From NCBI GenBank assembly GCA_949745755.1, contig CATJZL010000065.1, positions 1 through 64,000 on the forward strand: a stretch of 64,000 nt of DNA. The letters are read 5' to 3'. Under the pieces are notes generated by a model. The model was not told the DNA's origin, did not search any database, and saw nothing but the letters and a program-made list of their open reading frames with translations. A program made the position numbers and the translations under genes. The DNA comes from UBA2730 sp022793235. GTDB lineage: Bacteria > Bacillota_I > Bacilli_A > RF39 > UBA660. Each line of letters begins with the position of its first letter. Position 1 is the stretch's first letter. Positions 26,208-33,800 of this stretch are shown in pieces.

Positions 26208-27317
26208 CTACTTTCTTGTAACATTTCCATCTTTCACTTCAAAAATATATGCATCTTTTAAATACTTTTTTTGAATACTTTTTAAATCTGTCGTAGTAAT
26301 AACACTTTGAATATCTTGACTTACAAATTTCAATAACTTATTACGCTTTTCTATATCAAGTTCGCTAAAAATATCATCAAACAATAATACTGGCTTCGTA
26401 CCACAAACTCTCTCAAATATAAAAATCTCAGAAAGCTTATAACAAATAACAGCAAGCTTCTGTTGCCCTTGTGAACCATATTGCTTTAAATCTCTTTTCG
26501 TTAATACAAAATTCATATCATCACGATGTGGTCCAAATAAAGTCATTCCATAATTAAGTTCTTTACGATAATTTTTACTAAAAATAGACAATAAATTGCT
26601 CTTTAATATATCCTCTTCGTAGCTATCTATTATAATATTAGGAACATATTCTATATACAAATCTCCACTTCCTACTATATCTTTATAAATACTTCCTATA
26701 TTCTCATTAATAAAATCTATATATTCTTTCCTCATATTATAAATAATAACAGCCTTTTCTATCAATTTTTCAGTAAGAATATCCAAATATTTCTTATCAG
26801 CAATACTGTTCGTAAATAAAACTTTTAAGTATTCATTTCTAGTCTTTAAAATCTTATTATATTCATTATAAGTATTCAAATACTTTTTAGATAATTGACT
26901 AAGTTGTATGTTTAAAACACCTCTTCTGACACTAGGAGAAGACTTAATAATTTCTAAATCATCTGGAAAAAAAGAAATAACATATAAATTAGAAATATAA
27001 TCAGATAATCTTTTAATTTGACTTTTATTAACAAATAACTTCTTAGTGTTGTTTTCAAAAATAACAAGAAGTTCATTAAGAAGTTTATCATTTCTCACTT
27101 TACATTTTAAAGAAGATTTGACTTTTCCAAACTGAATAATCTGCTCTTCAAATGTATTACGACTAGATTTAGTTAAAGCAAGAACAAGTATAGACTCTAA
27201 AAAATTCGTCTTTCCTTGAGCATTATTACCTATAAAAAGATTCATAGTTTTATTAAGAGAAATATCCAACTTATTATAATTCCTAAAATTTACTAAATTA
27301 ATCTTAGTTATTTCCAT
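26208..27317 (-). CDS. recF: DNA replication and repair protein RecF
   Basis: The 369-residue SMC-like ATPase has Walker A in IGNNAQGKTNFLES near residues 29-42, the signature GSQGQQKLAVIC, and Walker B in PVLLFDDIFSELD. It acts with RecR to load RecA at single-strand gaps. It lies between the ComK/zinc-ribbon pair and gyrB. In Bacillus the recF neighbour on the dnaN side is the S4-domain gene yaaA. I see no yaaA here; comK and a broken small gene take that place. Confidence 0.96.
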   Translation of the reverse strand: MEITKINLVNFRNYNKLDISLNKTMNLFIGNNAQGKTNFLESILVLALTKSSRNTFEEQIIQFGKVKSSLKCKVRNDKLLNELLVIFENNTKKLFVNKSQIKRLSDYISNLYVISFFPDDLEIIKSSPSVRRGVLNIQLSQLSKKYLNTYNEYNKILKTRNEYLKVLFTNSIADKKYLDILTEKLIEKAVIIYNMRKEYIDFINENIGSIYKDIVGSGDLYIEYVPNIIIDSYEEDILKSNLLSIFSKNYRKELNYGMTLFGPHRDDMNFVLTKRDLKQYGSQGQQKLAVICYKLSEIFIFERVCGTKPVLLFDDIFSELDIEKRNKLLKFVSQDIQSVITTTDLKSIQKKYLKDAYIFEVKDGNVTRK

Positions 27318-27481
27318 TATAAATCACAAAAACCATTCATTTAATCACCTTTCCCCTAGTTCAGTATTCCTATACATACGAATATATTATATCAAAAAAA
27401 TAGTATCTATGCACAAAAAATCACTCATTTTATAAATATTTTTCCATAAAAAAAGATAACTAAATATCCTTACAAATAAAG

Positions 27482-27838
27482 TTATCTTCTTTTATAACGA
27501 ACTTCTTCATTTTCATTTGCATAATCAGATTGTCTTTCCATCACTTCCAAATATTCATCAGGAGTCAACATTTTCTCTCTAGTATGTTTATAACCACATA
27601 CAGTACATATTCTACTCTCTATCTTGACATATACCTTTGGTGCATGGACACCAAAGGTATGATGCTCTATAACTCTAAAACTTACACTTGAATATTCTTC
27701 TTTTAGCAAACCACTAGTCCAATCACCCTTCTTTAAATTTAAATAAGATTCTACTTCAGATAGTTCCTCTACACTATAAACCTATTTTATAAGAACATTC
27801 TTAGAAAAAAATTCCTCCCATCCATCATATTTTAACAT
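27482..27838 (-). pseudogene. Small zinc-ribbon-like gene interrupted by an in-frame TAG
   Basis: A continuous frame runs from an ATG at 27836-27838 to a stop at 27482, 118 sense codons, broken only by TAG at codon 19 (27782-27784). The part after the stop reads sensibly from its first codon (VYSVEELSEVESYLNL). It includes ICTVCGYKHT, one CxxC pair of a zinc-ribbon type, and a basic C-terminus. After the TAG the only visible start for a separate gene is a TTG at 27707-27709 (75 codons). So this is a nonsense-mutated gene, a readthrough gene, or a short TTG-started gene. No family is recognised. It lies between comK and recF. Confidence 0.5.
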
Positions 27839-27917
27839 CTTAATTAAATAAATCATAACTATATAATACACAAACTTATAGATACTGTAAATACATATTT
27901 AAAAAACACATAATACT

Positions 27918-28385
27918 TTACATTACCTTATTTACATCAGATCTTCTCTCATTTAATAAATGGACTAAACGAGTCGAACGATAAATCTGATTTTCTACCA
28001 CTCGATAAGAGATAGGTACAACAAGCTCCATATCATTTTCAAAAATAATTCTAGTAGTATTAAATTGTTCAGCAATATAACTCTTAATTTTATTAACAGC
28101 TATCCAAATACACCTTTTATCAGTTGGACTCATAGTAGGAAAAAAAACAATATTTAAATTATCCTGAATAACAATAGGTAATTTATAATTAGCACCAATA
28201 ATAGCCTTAGCCCCTGCTCTCCTACCCTCATAACTACTGCCAAAATATTTGCAACTATGATCTAAAATATCATAACTAGAACAAGGTATAATATAATCTT
28301 GAGAATCCTCAAGTATTTTTGTTTTTCCATCTTCCATAGATATAACAGCAAGAGTTCCTTTATTAATTTCATATTCATTTTTCAT
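27918..28385 (-). CDS. comK: ComK family competence transcription factor
   Basis: The 155-residue product follows B. subtilis ComK closely over its length: a start like YEINKGTLAVI, then DHSCKYFGSSYEGRRAGAK, PIVI...FFPTMSPT, CIWIAV and VVPISYRVVENQIYRST. ComK activates DNA-uptake and recombination genes. It ends about 35 residues earlier than the 192-residue B. subtilis protein and lacks the C-terminal region containing the MecA/ClpC recognition motif. Its position beside dnaN is unusual. The ATG has a GGGGGGAT ribosome site and, just upstream, a strong inverted repeat. Family assignment is firm from motif order; activity is not shown. Confidence 0.85.
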   Translation of the reverse strand: MKNEYEINKGTLAVISMEDGKTKILEDSQDYIIPCSSYDILDHSCKYFGSSYEGRRAGAKAIIGANYKLPIVIQDNLNIVFFPTMSPTDKRCIWIAVNKIKSYIAEQFNTTRIIFENDMELVVPISYRVVENQIYRSTRLVHLLNERRSDVNKVM

Positions 28386-28398
28386 AATCTTATCCCCC

Positions 28399-28428
28399 CA
28401 AGAAAACGACTATCTCTCCGTTTTCTTG
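28399..28428 (-). promoter_or_regulatory. Perfect inverted repeat in the comK leader
   Basis: CAAGAAAACG (28399-28408) and CGTTTTCTTG (28419-28428) are perfect 10-bp arms around a 10-base loop. They end next to the comK ribosome site (GGGGGGAT on the minus strand). There is no T-run on either side, so it is not a normal terminator. It could be an operator or a hairpin limiting translation. Confidence 0.55.
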
Positions 28429-28553
28429 AAAGAATTATAACACATACAACAGTCGAAAAAGAACGAATTTTGTCATAAAAATAAGAAAATTAAACACACT
28501 TTTTATATGGAAAAAATGTTTTAATAATATACTTTTAAGAAAAAAAAGAACAG

Positions 28554-29684
28554 TTAGTATGTTCTAATAGGCAAAACAAGTTGTGTAAGAGTAGTATCTT
28601 CATTAGACTTTAATAAAATAGGCTTTATCTCTCCTACATAATGAATTTCAATTGTATCAGTAGAAAAACTTTTTAAAGCTTCCATCATATATCTAGAACT
28701 AAAAGAAATCTTTATATCTTCACTAGAACTTTTTGTAATTTTCATTTTTTCTTCTACTCTACCTATTTCTATAGAAGAACTCTTCAAAATAAGTGTATCA
28801 TCATTAGTCTCTAAAGTAACTATATTTTTTTCCTTATCACTAGTTAAAATACTAGCCCGATCAATAACATTATAAAAAGTATTTAGATCTGCTGTAAGGA
28901 TCAAAGTAGCCTCTTCTGGCATTAGATTAGCAGTATTAGGATAAGTACCATTAATAAGCCTAGACTGAAATAAAATATTTTTATATTTAAATAATACCTT
29001 GTTATTAAAGATATGTAATTCAACAATAGCAGCCTCATCTTCATCCATAATCCTTATAAACTCTACAATATTATGACTAGGAATAACAATATTATAAATA
29101 TCCTCACTTTCTTTTTCTAAAGTAATAATTTTACGTGCCAAACGATAACTATCAGTAGAATTACATTCAAGAATATTTCCCGCTATATTAAAATTAATTC
29201 CAGTAAGAACAGGCTTTGTTTCCTCATTACTAGATGCAAAAGCAGTCTGATTGACTATATCTTTAAATATAGAACTATTAATATCAATCTTTTTCTTACT
29301 TTCTTCCAAATTAATAGTAGGATATTCTTTTTCATCAATTCCATTCAAATTAAATTCACTATTTTCAGTATAAATAAGTATCTTGAATTCATCAATTACT
29401 TCTATATTAATATATTTATCAGGAAGTTTTCTTACAATATCTGAAATATATTTACCTTGAACAATGATATTTCCTTCTTCTTCCACTAAAAAATCCTCTT
29501 CAGAAGCCCCTTCAATTGTAGTCTGAATAGTTATATCATTATCACTAGCAGTAAGAGTCAACCTATTTTTCTTTAACTCAAATTTAATACCTGCAAGTAC
29601 GGGTATCAAATTTTTAGTAGAAATAGCCTTAGACACTTTATTTATAGCTTCTTGTAATATATCTTTTTTGATTCTTAATTTCAT
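28554..29684 (-). CDS. dnaN: DNA polymerase III beta subunit (sliding clamp)
   Basis: The 376-residue clamp has the three-domain repeat of the family. The start is MKLRIKKDILQEAINKVSKAI, then IRLKYISDIVRKLP-like and FASSNEETKPVLTGINF segments. The C-terminus is LPIRTY, matching the conserved end that closes the hydrophobic pocket. It is encoded 147 bases after dnaA, separated by the putative unwinding region of oriC. The protein tethers polymerase and binds many partners, including the HolB/DnaX loader encoded in this window. Confidence 0.97.
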   Translation of the reverse strand: MKLRIKKDILQEAINKVSKAISTKNLIPVLAGIKFELKKNRLTLTASDNDITIQTTIEGASEEDFLVEEEGNIIVQGKYISDIVRKLPDKYINIEVIDEFKILIYTENSEFNLNGIDEKEYPTINLEESKKKIDINSSIFKDIVNQTAFASSNEETKPVLTGINFNIAGNILECNSTDSYRLARKIITLEKESEDIYNIVIPSHNIVEFIRIMDEDEAAIVELHIFNNKVLFKYKNILFQSRLINGTYPNTANLMPEEATLILTADLNTFYNVIDRASILTSDKEKNIVTLETNDDTLILKSSSIEIGRVEEKMKITKSSSEDIKISFSSRYMMEALKSFSTDTIEIHYVGEIKPILLKSNEDTTLTQLVLPIRTY

Positions 29685-29831
29685 AATTATTCCTTCTTTC
29701 TTTTATTAATTAATTGTTATTATTATTATAGCTGTGGAAAATGTGGAAAACAATGTTTTTTCTTAAAATTTCATTCTTTGCATTCCCAAAATATTGTGAA
29801 TAAAATGTGTATATTCTTTTTTTATTCACAT
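29685..29831. other. oriC: oriC part 1: DnaA boxes and unwinding region between dnaA and dnaN
   Basis: Perfect DnaA boxes are TTATTCACA (29822-29830) and TGTGAATAA (29795-29803). Two tandem TGTGGAAAA boxes (8 of 9) lie at about 29733-29750. Read on the minus strand, the tandem boxes are followed by GC and then TATAATAATAATAACAA, a trinucleotide series. That matches the box, short GC, DnaA-trio, A+T-rich layout of the B. subtilis unwinding element. The position downstream of dnaA is the same as in Bacillus. Confidence 0.78.
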
Positions 29832-31199
29832 CTACCCCACATCTTTTTTCAATTTTTCTATAATATTAGCTAAATCGGTATTAACTTGTATTTCCTTTTC
29901 AATCTTTGAAATAGAATGCATAACAGTAGTATGATCCTTGCCACCAAATTCTGTTCCTATTTTAGGTAGAGATTCACTAGTTAACTTCCTACACAAATAC
30001 ATAGCAATTTGTCTTGGAAAAGCAATATTACTACTACGCTTTTTACTTCGAATATCTTCCACACTTATTTGAAAATATTCAGCAACCACTTTTTGAATTC
30101 TATGAACATCATTTTTTTCACTAATACCTTTACTAATAAAGTCTTTTAAAGCCTCAATAGCAAGATTTAATGTAATAGAAGTTCCTCCCATTATAGCAGA
30201 ATAAGCAACAAGTCTTGTAATGGAGCCCTCAAGTTGTCGAACATCATTTCCCATATTAGATGCAATATATTCAATTACATCATCAGGAATTTCCTTTTCA
30301 AAATTACCTGCTAAAATTTTCCTACGAATAATTTCCACTCTAAGATTAAAATCAGGTGGATAAATGTTAACAGTAAGACCCCAACAAAATCTTGTCCGTA
30401 AACGTTCCTCTAAAAGTTTTAAATCATCAGGAGAACGATCAGAAGAAATAATAATTTGTTTAGAATCACTATATAATGTATTAAAAGTATGAAAAAATTC
30501 TTGTTGTGTTTGTGTGGCACCACCTAAAAACTGTATGTCATCAATAATTAAAACATCAATATTTCTATATTTATCCTTAAAAAAATCAATAAAGTTAAAA
30601 TTACTACCAGTACTATCCCTTTTATTAATACCTATAAAATCTTGAATAAATTGATCACTGGTAACATAAATAACACGTTTATTAGAATTTTCCACAATAT
30701 AATTACCTATAGCATGCATCAGATGTGTTTTTCCAAGACCACTATTTCCATAAATAAATAAAGGATTATACATTTTTCCAGGATTTTCAGCGACAGATAA
30801 AGCTGCAGCCTGTGCAAATTTATTCGTATTTCCAACAATAAAATTATCAAAAGAGTATTTACTCTCCAAATTATTATTTATTTTATTGCTTTTTTCCTGA
30901 ACAGTTGCCTTTTTTTGTTCCTGCTCTTTTATTTGAAGCTCAATCTCTTTCACTTCATCTTCAAGTAAAAATTCAATTTCACAATGATTTCCACAAATAT
31001 CACTTAAAATATCTTCAATTTTTTCTCCATAATTATCCATTAAATGACTTTTATGAATAGACATAGGAACAGTAATAATCGCTTTACCATCAATTAATGA
31101 ATAAAGTTTAGTTTCCCTAAACCATGTTTCAAAAGCGAGAGATGATAGTTCAACTTTTATTTGTTGTAAAAGTTTGGTCCAAAGGACCTCTGTATTCAT
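29832..31199 (-). CDS. dnaA: Chromosomal replication initiator DnaA
   Basis: The initiator has domain I (about 1-80), a variable Gln/Lys-rich linker, an AAA+ domain III with Walker A GNSGLGKTHL and Walker B LIIDDIQFL, and domain IV with the signature GGKDHTTVMHSISKI that reads DnaA boxes. The frame is open to 31292. The extra N-terminus is hydrophobic and unlike DnaA, while the ATG at 31197-31199 follows AGGGAGATGATC, so 455 residues is preferred. DnaA-box clusters flank the gene on both sides. Confidence 0.97.
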   Translation of the reverse strand: MNTEVLWTKLLQQIKVELSSLAFETWFRETKLYSLIDGKAIITVPMSIHKSHLMDNYGEKIEDILSDICGNHCEIEFLLEDEVKEIELQIKEQEQKKATVQEKSNKINNNLESKYSFDNFIVGNTNKFAQAAALSVAENPGKMYNPLFIYGNSGLGKTHLMHAIGNYIVENSNKRVIYVTSDQFIQDFIGINKRDSTGSNFNFIDFFKDKYRNIDVLIIDDIQFLGGATQTQQEFFHTFNTLYSDSKQIIISSDRSPDDLKLLEERLRTRFCWGLTVNIYPPDFNLRVEIIRRKILAGNFEKEIPDDVIEYIASNMGNDVRQLEGSITRLVAYSAIMGGTSITLNLAIEALKDFISKGISEKNDVHRIQKVVAEYFQISVEDIRSKKRSSNIAFPRQIAMYLCRKLTSESLPKIGTEFGGKDHTTVMHSISKIEKEIQVNTDLANIIEKLKKDVG

Positions 31200-31555
31200 C
31201 CGATCATCTCCCTTCAAGCAATTTCTATACCAACTATAATAAATCAAATTGTGGAAAAAAGAAACAAAAAAATTACAAAAAAAAGAATCCACAAAAAATC
31301 CACAAAGTTATCAACAATTAAATACCTTATAAACTATAATGTTAAATAAGTTATCCACATTTTCCACAAATTAAAATTCACAATTGTGAATAGAGTTATA
31401 AACAAACATGTGTATTCTGTGGAAAATATATTTTATTACACACAAAAAAATGACCAAAAGAAATATCTTCTTATATATATTCTTATACAATATAGAAAGG
31501 AAAAACGATAAATAAGAAAAAAGTACTAAAAAAATACATAATATAACAAATTTAA
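31200..31555. other. oriC: oriC part 2: DnaA-box cluster between dnaA and rpmH
   Basis: The divergent spacer holds one perfect DnaA box, TTATCCACA (31351-31359). There are several 8-of-9 boxes: TTATCAACA (31308-31316), TTTTCCACA (31360-31368), TGTGAATAG (31385-31393) and TGTGGAAAA near 31418. Weaker GAATCCACA and AAATCCACA lie near 31285-31305. A TTCACAATTGTGAA palindrome lies at about 31377-31390. This is the upstream half of a bipartite Bacillus-type origin and probably also holds the autoregulated dnaA promoter, whose elements I could not fix. Confidence 0.8.
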
Positions 31556-31585
31556 TTGACAACTAAAAGATTTTTTTATTATAAT
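31556..31585 (+). promoter_or_regulatory. SigA promoter of rpmH
   Basis: TTGACA (31556-31561) and TATAAT (31580-31585), both perfect, are 18 bases apart. They lie 31 bases before the rpmH start, with GGAGG in the leader. Confidence 0.88.
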
Positions 31586-31616
31586 AAGGTAGATTTATGT
31601 CTGGAGGTGGAACTTT

Positions 31617-31739
31617 ATGAAGAGAACTTATCAACCAAATAACCGTAAAAAAGCAAAGAAATTAGGATTTTTTGCACGTAAAAAAACAAATATTCTAAAT
31701 CGTCGTCGTCGTAAAGGTCGTAAAAGACTTTGTAAATAA
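31617..31739 (+). CDS. rpmH: 50S ribosomal protein L34
   Basis: The 40-codon frame starts ATG at 31617 after TCTGGAGGTGG. The product begins MKRTYQPNNRKKAK and ends RRRRKGRKRLCK, the L34 pattern, four residues shorter than the usual 44. This small, highly basic protein belongs to the large ribosomal subunit. It opens the rpmH-rnpA-yidC-khpB cluster next to oriC. A terminator-like hairpin follows at once, so downstream genes probably receive only part of the transcription. Confidence 0.96.
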   Translation: MKRTYQPNNRKKAKKLGFFARKKTNILNRRRRKGRKRLCK

Positions 31740-31740
31740 T

Positions 31741-31768
31741 ACCACCGTTTTCAAAACAGTGGTTTTTT
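31741..31768 (+). terminator. Terminator or attenuator between rpmH and rnpA
   Basis: ACCACCGTTTT (31741-31751) pairs with AAAACAGTGGT (31753-31763) with one mismatch. It is followed by TTTTTT. Confidence 0.85.
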
Positions 31769-31788
31769 AAATTAAAAGAAGGGTTAAC

Positions 31789-32130
31789 ATGAAAAAATTA
31801 TATATTGTAAAAACAAAAGAGGAATTTAATAATTTAATAAATAAAGGTTACTGTTCTAAAAATAAATATTTTGTAGTATATTCTAAAGACAACAATTTAA
31901 AATATGATAGATTTGGAATATCTGTTGGAAAAAAAATAGGCAAAGCAGTTACAAGAAATAAGTATAAGAGAAAAATAAGAAGTATCATAGATATTTATAG
32001 AAAAGACTATCTAAAAAGAAAAGATTATATTATAATATTAAGAAGTAGAGCTTTGAATTTAAATTATAAAGACTTAAAAACAGAATTATTTTCTCTACTG
32101 CTAAATAAAGGAGATCTAAATGAAAAATAA
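31789..32130 (+). CDS. rnpA: Ribonuclease P protein component
   Basis: The 113-residue basic protein assists the RNase P RNA in tRNA 5'-end processing. It contains the family segment GISVGKKIGKAVTRNKYKRKIR, a slight variant of the RNRxKR motif, and the start MKKLYIVKTKEEFNNLI. It overlaps yidC by 11 bases, which suggests coupled translation. Confidence 0.95.
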   Translation: MKKLYIVKTKEEFNNLINKGYCSKNKYFVVYSKDNNLKYDRFGISVGKKIGKAVTRNKYKRKIRSIIDIYRKDYLKRKDYIIILRSRALNLNYKDLKTELFSLLLNKGDLNEK

Positions 32131-33052
32131 AACCAAGAAAAGATTTATAATACTCACTTTACTATTAATTCTAACTACAGGCTGTACAAAAACCTTAACA
32201 GATAAAAATAATAAAGCAGTAACAAATAAAGTTACAGGACAAAACCTAACAGAAAATATTCTATGTAGACCAAAAGATAAAGAAACAATAAAACAATATG
32301 AAAAAAACAAAGTAAATATTAAAAAATTACCAGAGTGTGAAAAATTTAAAATAAATGAAGGAAAATATGAGGGCCTATGGACAACTTTTTTAATAAAACC
32401 ATTAGCATTTTTTATACTCCAATTAGGAAAATTAACCAAAAATTATGCCTTAGCAGTAATACTAATTACACTAATAATTAGACTAATATGTTATCCATTT
32501 ACAAGAAAAACAGCAATGCAATCAGAATTGATGAAACAAGCTCAACCTGAAATGCAACGTATACAAAAAAAATATGCTGGAAAACAAGATGAAAAATCTA
32601 TGATGATGCAATCACAAGAAATGTTAGCAATCTATAAGAAATATAACATATCACCTGCATCAGGATGTTTATTTTCACTTATCCAATTACCTCTTTTCCT
32701 AGCCTTTTATGAATCAGTACAAAGAATACCAGCTATATTTGAAGGGACTTTTTTAGGATTACAATTAGGTACAACTCCAACTGTGGGGATTACAACATCA
32801 ACATTCTATATATATGTAATTCTTATGATATTAATTTCTCTAACAACTTATTATTCCTTTAAAATGAATATGTCAGGTCAAACACTAGATCCTGCCATGA
32901 AAAATATGCCAATATACATGAGCGTAATGATAATAGTAACAGCACTATTTATGCCATCAGCATTATGTATTTATTGGCTAGTAAGTAATTTATGTACTAT
33001 TTTCCAGAATATGGCTGTGAAAAAAAATAAAGTAGAGAGAAAAAGGAGTTAA
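32120..33052 (+). CDS. yidC: Membrane protein insertase YidC/OxaA (lipoprotein form)
   Basis: The 310-residue insertase begins with a lipoprotein signal (LLLILTTGC, lipid-modified Cys22). The OxaA domain follows with about five membrane helices and the cytosolic loop rich in Gln/Lys (QPEMQRIQKKYAGKQDEKS). It corresponds to Bacillus SpoIIIJ/YidC1, needed for membrane insertion and, in Bacillus, for SigG activation. The rnpA-yidC-khpB order is conserved. The tail is short and basic. Confidence 0.95.
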   Translation: MKNKTKKRFIILTLLLILTTGCTKTLTDKNNKAVTNKVTGQNLTENILCRPKDKETIKQYEKNKVNIKKLPECEKFKINEGKYEGLWTTFLIKPLAFFILQLGKLTKNYALAVILITLIIRLICYPFTRKTAMQSELMKQAQPEMQRIQKKYAGKQDEKSMMMQSQEMLAIYKKYNISPASGCLFSLIQLPLFLAFYESVQRIPAIFEGTFLGLQLGTTPTVGITTSTFYIYVILMILISLTTYYSFKMNMSGQTLDPAMKNMPIYMSVMIIVTALFMPSALCIYWLVSNLCTIFQNMAVKKNKVERKRS

Positions 33053-33054
33053 AT

Positions 33055-33657
33055 ATGGAAAAACATATATTTACTGCTCCAACAAAAATCGAAGCAATAA
33101 ACAACGCAAAAAAGAATTTAGTTGAAACAGAAAAAAATTTATTAATAAAAGAACTAAAAAAAAGTGACAAGGAAACAACAATATGTGTTATAGAAAAAAG
33201 AGAAATATTAAATTTTATTGAAGAATACATAAAAGAGATATTAAAAAATATGGGATATAATTCTATAAATATCGAAGTAACCAATAAAGATACAACACCA
33301 ACCTTTACAATATATTCAGAAAATGATGCCTTACTAATTGGCAAAAATGGAAAAAATTTAAATGCTCTACAAACAATTATAAAAGAAACATTAAAAAAAG
33401 AACTAGATGATTATATTAAATTTATTGTAACAATAAGTGATTATAATGAAAAAAGAGAAAAATCTCTAATAAAATTAGCAAATAATATAGCAGAAGAAGT
33501 AAGAGCAAGCCAAATAGAAGCAAATCTTGATTCAATGAATTCCTATGAAAGAAGAATCATACATAATAGTCTATTAAATAATAAATATGTTTATACAGAA
33601 AGTGCTGGAGAAGAACCAAATAGATATATAATAATAAAACCCAAAAAAGAAAGATAG
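33055..33657 (+). CDS. khpB: RNA-binding protein KhpB (Jag)
   Basis: The 200-residue protein has an N-terminal Jag domain (about 1-50), a KH domain around 75-130 (LLIGKNGKNLNALQ) and a C-terminal R3H domain around 140-197 (MNSYERRIIHNSLL). Jag/KhpB binds RNA and affects cell elongation and sporulation in relatives. The start lies 3 bases after the yidC stop. A terminator overlaps its stop codon. Confidence 0.93.
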   Translation: MEKHIFTAPTKIEAINNAKKNLVETEKNLLIKELKKSDKETTICVIEKREILNFIEEYIKEILKNMGYNSINIEVTNKDTTPTFTIYSENDALLIGKNGKNLNALQTIIKETLKKELDDYIKFIVTISDYNEKREKSLIKLANNIAEEVRASQIEANLDSMNSYERRIIHNSLLNNKYVYTESAGEEPNRYIIIKPKKER

Positions 33658-33674
33658 CAAAAAAGCTATCTTTT
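33651..33674 (+). terminator. Terminator of the rpmH-khpB cluster
   Basis: AAGATAGC (33651-33658) pairs with GCTATCTT (33665-33672) around AAAAAA, followed by T. The stem overlaps the khpB TAG stop. Confidence 0.82.
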
Positions 33675-33800
33675 ACTATTCATATAATATGAAAAAATAG
33701 CCATTATAAAAAAATATTTTATTCTTTATAAATAAAAGTTATATGTTATAATAAGAAAAGTAAAAAAAGAAATAATAAAAAATTAGAAGTAGGTGAAAAA

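Noticed and set aside
26201..26230. Upstream start of gyrB inside recF
   Set aside because: No ribosome site, overlaps recF; the ATG at 26200 right after the recF stop is better.
28429..28553. ComK box (AAAA-N5-TTTT pairs) upstream of comK
   Set aside because: A- and T-runs are present but spacings are 7-10 bases, not 5; autoregulation by a classical K-box cannot be claimed.
31200..31292. N-terminal extension of dnaA (31 codons)
   Set aside because: Hydrophobic and unlike DnaA; the ATG at 31197-31199 has an AGGGAGATGATC site and gives the normal N-terminus.
31371..31562. 63-codon minus-strand frame in the dnaA-rpmH spacer
   Set aside because: No ribosome site and it covers the DnaA-box cluster; hydrophobic composition is that of random A+T-rich DNA.
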